A stretch of DNA of 64,000 bases from Streptacidiphilus melanogenes (lineage in GTDB: Bacteria; Actinomycetota; Actinomycetes; Streptomycetales; Streptomycetaceae), in NCBI RefSeq assembly GCF_000787835.1, contig NZ_BBPP01000044.1:1-64000 (forward strand), read 5' to 3'. Positions 8,841 through 17,514 of the stretch are shown here, piece after piece (the first letter of the stretch is position 1; each line of letters opens with the position of its first letter). The position numbers and the translations under genes are program-made. The notes beneath the pieces were generated by a model that made no database searches, was not told the origin of the DNA, and saw nothing but the letters and a program-made list of their open reading frames with translations.

Positions 8841-9955
8841 GCGAGGGCCTTCAGTGCGGCCTGGCCGCCCTGGAGGAACTGCGTCCACTCCCCGCTGTTC
8901 TCCCCGGCGTTCTCGGTGCGCGGCGCGACCACGCCGTGCAGGTACTTGTTGAGGATGGGCGTGTCCTCGTCCCGCCGGGCCAGGGAGCCGACGAGGGAGG
9001 AGGCGAGCGCGTCCGCCGTGAGGGTCTGCCGGCCGAAGAAGTTGGAGTGCAGGATCGCGTCCTCCAGGACGCCGATCTGCTCGGCGCTGGACAGGGCCGA
9101 CTCCAGCCGCTCGTCGTCGCTCCCAGCGGCGGCGGAGGCCTCGCGCAGGTCGGCGAAGGACTGGAGCAGCACGTCCAGCAGGGTCGGCGGGACGTCCAGG
9201 GTGATCTGGTGACGCCGCAGCAGCTCCTCGGTGCGGAAGCGCACGATCTCCGCCTCGCTCCTGCGGTTGGTGACGACCGGGATGCGGACGAAGTTGAACC
9301 GGCGCTTGAGTGCGGAGGACAGGTCGTTGACGCCGCGGTCGCGGCTGTTGGCGGTGGCGATGACGGAGAAGCCGGGCCGCGCGAAGACGGTGCCGTTCTC
9401 GTCGAGCTCGGGCACGGAGATGTACTTCTCCGAAAGGATCGAGATCAGGGCGTCCTGCACGTCGCTGGTGGCGCGGGTCAGCTCCTCGAAGCGGCCGATC
9501 GCGCCGGCCTCCATCGCGGTCATGATCGGGGAGGGGATCATCGACTCGCGCGACTGGCCCTGCGCGATGACCATCGACACGTTCCACGAGTACTTGATGT
9601 GGTCCTCGGTGGTCCCGGCGGTGCCCTGGACGACGAGCGTCGAGTTGCGGCAGACGGCCGCCGAGAGCAGCTCCGCGAGCCAGGACTTGCCGGTGCCCGG
9701 ATCGCCGATCAGCAGCAGGCCGCGGTCGGAGGCGAGGGTGACGATGGCGCGCTCGACGATGGCGGCGTCGCCGAACCACTTCTGGTCGACCTTGCGGTCC
9801 AGTTGGTCGCCCGGCTGGGAGCCGAGAACGAAGGTGCGGATCATCTTCGGCGACAGCCGCCAGGTGAACGGCTTGGTCCCGGTGTCCACGGACTCCAGCC
9901 AGGCCAGCTCGTCGGCGTACTTGATCTCGGCGGGGGCGCGCAGCAGGTCGGACAT
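8837..9955 (-). CDS. MoxR-type AAA+ ATPase
   Basis: A 372-aa AAA+ ATPase of the MoxR/RavA kind, which act as chaperone-like remodelers working with VWA-domain partners. Walker A is GDPGTGKSW near residue 85, and a Walker B-like GRFEELTRA follows. Sensor and arginine-finger regions appear as VIATANSRDRG and SSALKRRFNF. The gene lies 25 bases after the VWA gene and overlaps the DUF5682-like gene (ATGA), so all belong to one transcript. Substrates are not predictable from sequence. Confidence 0.85.
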   Translation of the reverse strand: MSDLLRAPAEIKYADELAWLESVDTGTKPFTWRLSPKMIRTFVLGSQPGDQLDRKVDQKWFGDAAIVERAIVTLASDRGLLLIGDPGTGKSWLAELLSAAVCRNSTLVVQGTAGTTEDHIKYSWNVSMVIAQGQSRESMIPSPIMTAMEAGAIGRFEELTRATSDVQDALISILSEKYISVPELDENGTVFARPGFSVIATANSRDRGVNDLSSALKRRFNFVRIPVVTNRRSEAEIVRFRTEELLRRHQITLDVPPTLLDVLLQSFADLREASAAAGSDDERLESALSSAEQIGVLEDAILHSNFFGRQTLTADALASSLVGSLARRDEDTPILNKYLHGVVAPRTENAGENSGEWTQFLQGGQAALKALA

Positions 9956-9980
9956 GTGCGGGTGTGGCCTTTCTGGAGGT

Positions 9981-11360
9981 CTAGGCGAGGAAGGTCTTGA
10001 GCTCGTGGACGAGCTTGCGGATGTGACCGGAGAGCACCGGTGTGCCCAGGTCCTTGAAGCGGTCCTTGAACCAGGGGTTGACGCTGCCGCGGCCGGCGCT
10101 GGTGACCGAGCCGACGGGGATGAACTTGGCGCCGGAGCGGTGGATCGCCGTCATGCTCGCGAAGAGCGGCTCGCAGCGGGACTCGTAGAAGTCGCTGATC
10201 CACACCACGACGGTGTTGCGCGGATCGGTGATCATCGGTTGGACCAGGGTCATCGCGACCGTGCCGTCGGTCCCGCCGCCCAGCTTGGTGCGCAGCAGCG
10301 TCTCGAAGGGGTCGTGCACCCACGGGGTCAGGTCGAGCGCCTGGGTGTCGTAGGCGACGAGATGCACCTGCACCCTCGGCAGGCCCGCGAAGATCGAGGC
10401 GAGGATGGTGCAGTTGACCATCGAGTCGACCATCGAACCGGACTGGTCGACGACCACGATCAGGTCCTGCGGCGTGGTCCTGCGGGCGGTGTGGCGGTAG
10501 TAGAGCTGGTCGACGTAGAGGCGTTCCCCGTCCGGGTCCCAGTTGGGCAGGTTCTTCCAGACGGTGCGCTTCAGGTCGAGGTTGCGGAAGGTCCGCTTCG
10601 GTGGCACCGAGCGGTCCAGCTCGCCGACGCTCGCCTTCGCCACCTGGGTGCGCAGCACCTCGGCGACCTCGTCGACGAACCGGCGGATCAGGCGCTTGGC
10701 GTTGGCCAGCGCCACGCCGTCGAGGTTGCCCTTGTCGCGCAGCAGCTGCTCGATCAGCGACATGCTCGGCGTGAGCTGCCCGGCCAGCTTGTTGTCGGCC
10801 AGCAGCTCGCGCAGCCGCATGCGCTTGACGAGGTCGGCCTCGATGTCGGCGAGCTCAGGGCCGAGGCCGGGACCCGTGCCGGGACGGGCGGCACGCAGCT
10901 GCCCGGGATCGCAGCCGAGCGCGCGTTCCAGCCACCCGGCGTCGGACTGCCAGCGCGCCAGCTGACCGGCCGTCACCTCACCGCGGCCGGTGGCGAAGGT
11001 GTTCAGCAGCAGCTTGGAGACCAGCGCCGCGCGCCGTACCTCGGCGGCCCGGTCCCGCACGTCGCCCGGCTCGGGGGCGGGGACCATCACCGAGTCGAAC
11101 TCGGCCGCCAGCTGCGGGTGACGCTGCACGATGGCGTCGATCGACGCCTGCGGATCCAGCAGCGCGGCGGGCAGGCCCAGAGCCTCGGTGACCTCCAGCG
11201 AGGCGGTCTCCAGTGCGGGCTGCTCCTCGGGGTCGAACAGGCGGGCCAGCAGCCGCCAGTACAGGACCTGACGGCGGTTCGCCTCCGGGTCGGGCAGGGC
11301 GACGTCGCATGCGGTGATGTCGGGTGCGGTGACGTCGGGCACGGTGGTGGGGTCGGTCAT
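9981..11360 (-). CDS. VWA-domain protein, MoxR partner
   Basis: A 459-aa protein with a mostly helical N-terminal half and a von Willebrand factor A domain in the C-terminal half. The MIDAS metal site is complete: VVVDQSGSM supplies DxSxS, GGGTDGT supplies the conserved Thr, and VVWISDF supplies the later Asp. Such proteins bind partner proteins through a metal ion and pair with MoxR ATPases. The start ATG 11360 overlaps the preceding stop by four bases. No signal peptide or membrane segment is visible, so it should act in the cytoplasm. Confidence 0.85.
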   Translation of the reverse strand: MTDPTTVPDVTAPDITACDVALPDPEANRRQVLYWRLLARLFDPEEQPALETASLEVTEALGLPAALLDPQASIDAIVQRHPQLAAEFDSVMVPAPEPGDVRDRAAEVRRAALVSKLLLNTFATGRGEVTAGQLARWQSDAGWLERALGCDPGQLRAARPGTGPGLGPELADIEADLVKRMRLRELLADNKLAGQLTPSMSLIEQLLRDKGNLDGVALANAKRLIRRFVDEVAEVLRTQVAKASVGELDRSVPPKRTFRNLDLKRTVWKNLPNWDPDGERLYVDQLYYRHTARRTTPQDLIVVVDQSGSMVDSMVNCTILASIFAGLPRVQVHLVAYDTQALDLTPWVHDPFETLLRTKLGGGTDGTVAMTLVQPMITDPRNTVVVWISDFYESRCEPLFASMTAIHRSGAKFIPVGSVTSAGRGSVNPWFKDRFKDLGTPVLSGHIRKLVHELKTFLA

Positions 11361-12760
11361 GAGCGCAGCAGCCTTCCCGCGCGTTCGCGCAGCACCGTCA
11401 CGGTGTCGGTGGCCGCCTTCTCCGCCTTGGCGCCGCTCTTGTCGGCCGTCCCACCGGCCCAGGCTCCGGCCTGCACCACGGCGGTCCGGCTCTTCGCGGC
11501 GCTCTGAACGGCCAGCGGCTGCAGCAGGAATCGGCCGGCGTCCCAGCGCAGCAGCCCGATGCAGGCACGGGAACCAGCCACCGCCTGGGCCGTGAGGGGT
11601 GAGGCCGCGGGCAGTCGGCCGGTGTCCACCGCGAGCCGCTCGCCGCCGACCACGAAGGCGACCTCGTCGCCGCTGCGGTCGACGGTGTAGCCCTCGACGA
11701 GGACCGGCTCCGCGATCCGGGCCGGATGGCGGTCCAGCGGGGCGGTCGCGCCGGCGCGAACGGTCGGCAGGGCGACGCGCGCGGTGGTGAACACGTCCGC
11801 GCTCTCGTCGACGCGGGTGCGCTCCTCGCTCCAGAGCAGATCCCCCTCGTCGGTGACGGGCATGCCGGTCAGTTCCATCGCGTGGCCCTCCCCGGCCGCG
11901 GCCAGCAGCGACAGATGCGGTCGCAGCAGCTGCCACACCCCCGCGCCGACCACCGTGTCGGGCTTCGGCGCGGACACCGAGGCCCGCACCAGCCGCGCCG
12001 GGCCGCCGTCCGCGGGCTCGAACACCGCGTGGACCTGGGCGTGCACGGCCGTCGCATGCTCGTGCAGATCCACGCCGAGCGGCAGCAGGCGCCCGGTGAG
12101 CGCCGCCGTCTCGGCTCCTGCTCCGGCCCCGGTGACGGCGCCGGGCTGGGTCAGCAGCATCCCGCGCGCCCACAGGTCGGCCCAGCGGCGCAGCGGGATC
12201 CGGCCGAGCGTCCGGCCGGGACAGGACGCGGCGAGCTCGGCGGCGAAGCCGTCGAGCAGCACCGCGAGCCGCCGCAGCTCGGGGGCGGGGAGCAGGGCGG
12301 ACACGACCTGGGCGGCCCCGGCAGCCAGCTCGTGGTCCAGGCCGCGCCAGCCGGCGCGGGCCACGTCGCACAGCCACGCCCGCGCGGAGGCCAGCAGGTT
12401 CGCCGGCAGGGGCGCGCCCGGCTCGAACGGCGGCGTCGCCTCGCGGGGACGCCCCGTCGCCTCGTCGACCCGCGCCACCACGGCGTCGTGGACCGCACCG
12501 AACAGCGCGGTGCGACCGGCGGCGAGCGCGAGGAGGTGCTCCTCGCCCGCCACCCCGGCCGCCGCCTTCTCGGCCGCCTCGGCGACCAGCGCGGCGATCG
12601 GCGAACCGGCGACCGCGTTTGCCAGCGCGGTCAGCCCCGCGGCCTGGGCCGGCTGCGGACGCAGCAACCCGCCCGCGAGGACCTGGTCGAACGCGTCGAC
12701 GGCGGCCAGCGCCTCGTCGAGGCCGGGAAGCTCCCCGGTCAGCAGGTCGGCCCGCATCAT
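11357..12760 (-). CDS. Uncharacterised protein, second gene of the SWIM/VWA/MoxR operon
   Basis: A 467-aa protein that I cannot assign to a family with confidence. It is rich in Ala and Leu and probably helical in the first 230 residues, then has a mixed alpha/beta C-terminal half (for example LVRASVSAPKPDTVVGAGVW). No catalytic motif, signal peptide or membrane helix is evident. The ATG at 12760 overlaps the SWIM stop and the gene's own stop overlaps the VWA start, so its product is probably made in fixed ratio with both. DUF5691-like proteins occupy this slot in related operons of other bacteria; I do not claim homology. Confidence 0.75.
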   Translation of the reverse strand: MMRADLLTGELPGLDEALAAVDAFDQVLAGGLLRPQPAQAAGLTALANAVAGSPIAALVAEAAEKAAAGVAGEEHLLALAAGRTALFGAVHDAVVARVDEATGRPREATPPFEPGAPLPANLLASARAWLCDVARAGWRGLDHELAAGAAQVVSALLPAPELRRLAVLLDGFAAELAASCPGRTLGRIPLRRWADLWARGMLLTQPGAVTGAGAGAETAALTGRLLPLGVDLHEHATAVHAQVHAVFEPADGGPARLVRASVSAPKPDTVVGAGVWQLLRPHLSLLAAAGEGHAMELTGMPVTDEGDLLWSEERTRVDESADVFTTARVALPTVRAGATAPLDRHPARIAEPVLVEGYTVDRSGDEVAFVVGGERLAVDTGRLPAASPLTAQAVAGSRACIGLLRWDAGRFLLQPLAVQSAAKSRTAVVQAGAWAGGTADKSGAKAEKAATDTVTVLRERAGRLLRS

Positions 12761-13272
12761 GCCACCGCCCCGGCCGTGGGGAACCAGTGCATCTCGGGCA
12801 GCGGCGCGGTGGTCGCGGGCAGCTCCAGGTAGGCCAGATGACGCAGGAAGCGCGCGAAGACCTGCCCTGTGACGGCCTGTGCGTCGGCCGCCTGCTGCGG
12901 ACGAGCGGCGCTCATCGCTGCGGCGAGCTGCTGCGCCGTCGGAGCCGCGTCGCCGTCGGCGGTGTCCGTCTGCAGGTAGCGGGCGACACGCGCACCGCCG
13001 TACTGGAGCACCGCCTCGCCGACCATCGCGCCGATGTGGTTGCAGAACCCGCCGCGAGCCCCGCCGCAGGGGCGGTTGTTGTTGGTCCGGCACGCGAAGG
13101 CGAAGTCGCCGGAGGCGACGGACGACACGTACACCCGTGAGACGTCCGAGCCGCTGGACACCACGCCCTGCAACCGGCCGGCGGCGAGTTCGACGAACGG
13201 GACCTTCGCGAGCTTGCGCGGTCGCGCGGTCGGTACCACGCGCACCAGGCTCGACTCCTCCCACATGGGCAA
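12757..13272 (-). CDS. SWIM zinc-finger-like protein, first gene of the MoxR/VWA operon
   Basis: A 171-aa protein. Residues 55-85 contain FAFAC, then NRPCGG, then FCNHIGAM: a Cys...Cys...Cys-x-His arrangement that matches a SWIM zinc finger (CxCxnCxH) with a changed spacing of the first two cysteines. SWIM domains bind DNA or proteins. The start is set at TTG 13272 because GAGGAGG (13280-13286) is exactly 7 bases before it, while ATG 13266 would be 13 bases away. It leads a five-gene operon with overlapping stops and starts. Confidence 0.75.
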   Translation of the reverse strand: MPMWEESSLVRVVPTARPRKLAKVPFVELAAGRLQGVVSSGSDVSRVYVSSVASGDFAFACRTNNNRPCGGARGGFCNHIGAMVGEAVLQYGGARVARYLQTDTADGDAAPTAQQLAAAMSAARPQQAADAQAVTGQVFARFLRHLAYLELPATTAPLPEMHWFPTAGAVA

Positions 13273-13468
13273 GGCGCAGCCTCCTCAAGGCAGATAGGGG
13301 GATCGTCACGCCAGAGCGGCGGAACACGATCAACCTAGCCGGGAGGACTGACAACACCCGGAGCCGCGCCTGCTCCCCGCTCCTGCGGAGTGGCAGCTCT
13401 GTTCTCAACTACTCGATACCGTTGGGCCTATGACGGGCAGTGGCTACCATGACGGCCAGGGGGAAGGT

Positions 13469-14137
13469 ATGCCGGAGAGTAGCGGAGAACCAGGCTCGCC
13501 CTGGTCCGGGTGGAACGAAGGAGACCCGGCCTGGTCCGGGCGGAACGTACCGCAGCAGCAGTACGTGCAAGCGGCCCCCGGTTCCGCCGTGTACCAGGTC
13601 TCGGGTGATCTGCACCTGCAGGGAAGGCCGCCGGCTCCAGGCGGCAGCGAGGCCGACGTCAACCAAATGATCATGTCCCGCTTCATGAACCAGGCGCTGA
13701 GTCAAGCCGAGACGACCTTTCGGCTGAGCGCGATCTTCATGTCGGCCGGGGCGGTCATCCTGCTGGCCGGGGGCGTGCTGGCGTTGTTACGCCACGCCGC
13801 CTCGGCCGGTGATGCCGCTGCTTTGATGACGAGCTTGGCGGGCGTCCTCATCGGCACCTGCGGCGGAGCCTTTGCCGTGCATGCCAACCGTGCACGCAGG
13901 CACCTCACAGAGCAGGTAGCCGCGGTTCGTGACGACATGAAAGCGGAGCGCGCGCACGCCAGGGAGGACACGATGCGTAAGCAGGCACTCAGCCTGATCG
14001 AGAGCATTCCGGATCCTGCTGTGCGGCAGCACCTCACGACCGTGGTCATGATGAATGCCCTGGGCCTGGCTGCTTCGCCAAGCCTGGGCAAGGACAGCAC
14101 GCCGAGCCTCACGGCGGGCGATGGAGCCGACGAATGA
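13469..14137 (+). CDS. Two-helix membrane protein, TRADD-N-associated membrane domain type
   Basis: A 222-aa protein. The first 65 residues are Gly/Pro-rich and include the motif GSAVYQVSGDLHLQ, seen in many actinobacterial signalling and conflict proteins. Two membrane helices follow (IFMSAGAVILLAGGVLALL and SLAGVLIGTCGGAFAVHA), then a charged coiled-coil-like C-terminus. The layout matches proteins with the TRADD-N-associated membrane domain, predicted to work in NTP-dependent conflict systems. ATG 13469 is preferred since AGGGGG stands 5 bases before it; ATG 13430 would be leaderless. It diverges from the SWIM operon, so the two probably share a control region. A TTA codon lies at 13787. 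Confidence 0.72.
   Translation: MPESSGEPGSPWSGWNEGDPAWSGRNVPQQQYVQAAPGSAVYQVSGDLHLQGRPPAPGGSEADVNQMIMSRFMNQALSQAETTFRLSAIFMSAGAVILLAGGVLALLRHAASAGDAAALMTSLAGVLIGTCGGAFAVHANRARRHLTEQVAAVRDDMKAERAHAREDTMRKQALSLIESIPDPAVRQHLTTVVMMNALGLAASPSLGKDSTPSLTAGDGADE
13787..13789 (+). other. TTA codon in the TRADD-N-type membrane protein gene
   Basis: The codon encodes the second Leu of LALLRH, in the frame that starts at 13469. TTA is rare in this genome type and marks possible bldA dependence. Confidence 0.8.
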
Positions 14138-14257
14138 TGTGATGTCGACTCCTGGACGCGCGGAGCGGAACGCGGCCGAGCGGCGGGACCGGAGCCGGTT
14201 GTCGGTCGCGCGGGGCAGAATCGCCTGTGGCTTCGTCTGCCTCGCGCGCTGCGGAGA

Positions 14258-15937
<1,680 letters not shown>

Positions 15938-16195
15938 CTAGACCGCAAGCGGTGGGTGAGCGCCACCTCGCCCGTAGCCGCCCTCGACGGGCACGGAACC
16001 GGCGCCCGACCGTGGGGGTGCAGGCTGGCGGGGGACGGCGGCCGGGTGTGCGTGCGTTGTGCCCGGATCCCGCCGTATCGGGCCCGGTCGGGCCGGGCAT
16101 AGACAGCCTTAGAAAGGCACAGGCTGGAGGGGCCCGGAGACGGCGGAGCCGGACCGGTTGCGTGGTCGGGCCGCGCTGGAGGAGAAGGGGAGACT

Positions 16196-16687
16196 GTGGT
16201 GACGCTCGCGGTGACAGGGCACAGGGATCTGACCGACCAGACCGCCGAGCTCGTCCGCGCGGAGCTGCGCAAGCTCCTCGCCGCGCGCGCGGCCGAGGGC
16301 CCGCTGGTGGGCCTCAGCTGTCTGGCGGCCGGCGCGGACACGATCTTCGCGGAGGAGCTGGTCGACGCGGGCGGCGAGCTCGTGGTCGTGTTCCCCGCGC
16401 GGGGATACCGCGAGAACCGCGGCCACGCCGCGTACGCGCCGAGCTTCGACCGTCTGGTGCTGGCCGCCGTCGAGGTGCAGGAGCTGCAGTTCAGCGAGGT
16501 CTCGCAGGAGGCCTACCAGGCGGCCAACGAGGTGCTGCTGGCCCGCGCGGACGTGGTCGTCGCCGTGTGGGACGGGCGGCCGCCGGCCGGTCCGGGAGGC
16601 ACCGGGGAGCTGGTGCAGCGCAGCCGGGACGCCGGCGTCGAGGTGGTGCGGGTGTGGCCGGACGGCGCGGCCCGCACCGGAGGGTAG
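16196..16687 (+). CDS. SLOG-superfamily-like Rossmann protein
   Basis: A 163-aa single-domain protein. It opens with a beta strand and VTGHRDL, followed by GLSCLAAGADTIFAEE and LVVVFPARGY, the pattern of the SLOG/DprA/LOG-like Rossmann group that binds nucleotides or nucleotide-derived signals. Later strands (ADVVVAVWDGRP, VEVVRVWP) complete the fold. It stands alone with its own upstream region, without an obvious effector partner. GTG 16196 is preceded by AAGGGG; GTG 16199 is an alternative. Family known, ligand unknown. Confidence 0.68.
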   Translation: MVTLAVTGHRDLTDQTAELVRAELRKLLAARAAEGPLVGLSCLAAGADTIFAEELVDAGGELVVVFPARGYRENRGHAAYAPSFDRLVLAAVEVQELQFSEVSQEAYQAANEVLLARADVVVAVWDGRPPAGPGGTGELVQRSRDAGVEVVRVWPDGAARTGG

Positions 16688-16820
16688 CCGGAGGATAGCC
16701 GCCTTTCGGGCGACGCGCCGTCAGTTGCGGACCGACTTCCCACCCCTCCTCGGATCTGGGAGGCTGGCGCGGCACCATCACCCTCACCCGAACGCCTGAA
16801 CGTCCCAAGGAATGACACCC

Positions 16821-17501
16821 GTGCGCCGTCCTGTCCTGGCCCGTCCCGTCCTGGCCCTGGCCACCGTGCTGATCGCCGCTCTCGCGGGCTGCTCCCACGT
16901 CTCCGGGAGCTCCACCGCCTCCGGCGACCACGCCTCCGCGGGGGCCTCTTCCGGCAGCTCGCAGGCGCCCGGTGACGCCGCCGGACCGCTCGCGGAGGGT
17001 CCGGGGCCGCAGTCCCACTACACGGTCGCGTCGCAGCCCGCCCCCGACAGCTGCCACTACGGGGACCAGGACGGTCAGCCGCTGCCCGACGCCAGGTGCA
17101 CGCCGGGCGCCCTGTCGCCCGCGGTGACGCAGGCGGACATCGGGGAGACCATCTGCCGCAAGGGCGGTTACACCGGCGGCATCCGGCCGCCCGCGTCGGT
17201 CACCGACGCGGAGAAGCGCAAGAACGCGGCCTCCTACGACTACACCGGCTCGCTGCACGACGCCGAGTACGACCACCTGATCAGCCTGGAGCTGGGCGGC
17301 GACCCCAACGACCCGCGCAACCTGTGGGTCGAGCCGCCGTCCCCCGGCCACAAGGCGGGCGCGGGCCCGAACAACCCGAAGGACGCCGTCGAGACCCGGC
17401 TGCACACGGCCGTCTGCAGTGGCAAGGTGACGCTGGCCCAGGCCCAGCAGGCCATCGCCTCGGACTGGTTCACAGCCGAGGCACGTCTGGGCCTGAAGTA
17501 G
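16821..17501 (+). CDS. Secreted lipoprotein with HNH-like DHLISLELGG motif
   Basis: A 226-aa exported protein. The start is set at GTG 16821, since AAGGA lies 9 bases upstream and touches ATG 16812 directly. The signal sequence ends in the lipobox LAGC, then a Ser/Gly/Ala-rich linker of about 60 residues. The C-terminal domain has paired cysteines (DSCHYGDQ, ARCTPG, ETICRKGG, AVCSGK) and YDHLISLELGG with NLWVEP, the layout of an HNH-like beta-beta-alpha metal motif. Extracellular nuclease activity is possible but the second catalytic residue is not certain. It converges on the GH47 gene. Confidence 0.7.
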   Translation: MRRPVLARPVLALATVLIAALAGCSHVSGSSTASGDHASAGASSGSSQAPGDAAGPLAEGPGPQSHYTVASQPAPDSCHYGDQDGQPLPDARCTPGALSPAVTQADIGETICRKGGYTGGIRPPASVTDAEKRKNAASYDYTGSLHDAEYDHLISLELGGDPNDPRNLWVEPPSPGHKAGAGPNNPKDAVETRLHTAVCSGKVTLAQAQQAIASDWFTAEARLGLK

Positions 17502-17514
17502 CCCCGTCGCCGGA

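Noticed and set aside
7860-9212. A 450-codon plus-strand frame opposite the DUF5682-like and MoxR genes
   Set aside because: It is the antisense of two genes with intact motifs, and it lacks a plausible start or family.
8841-9779. A long N-terminal extension of the DUF5682-like frame reaching 9779
   Set aside because: It overlaps the MoxR gene in another frame and consists of Arg/Ala/Pro-rich sequence without family similarity. ATG 8840 has the four-base overlap expected in the operon.
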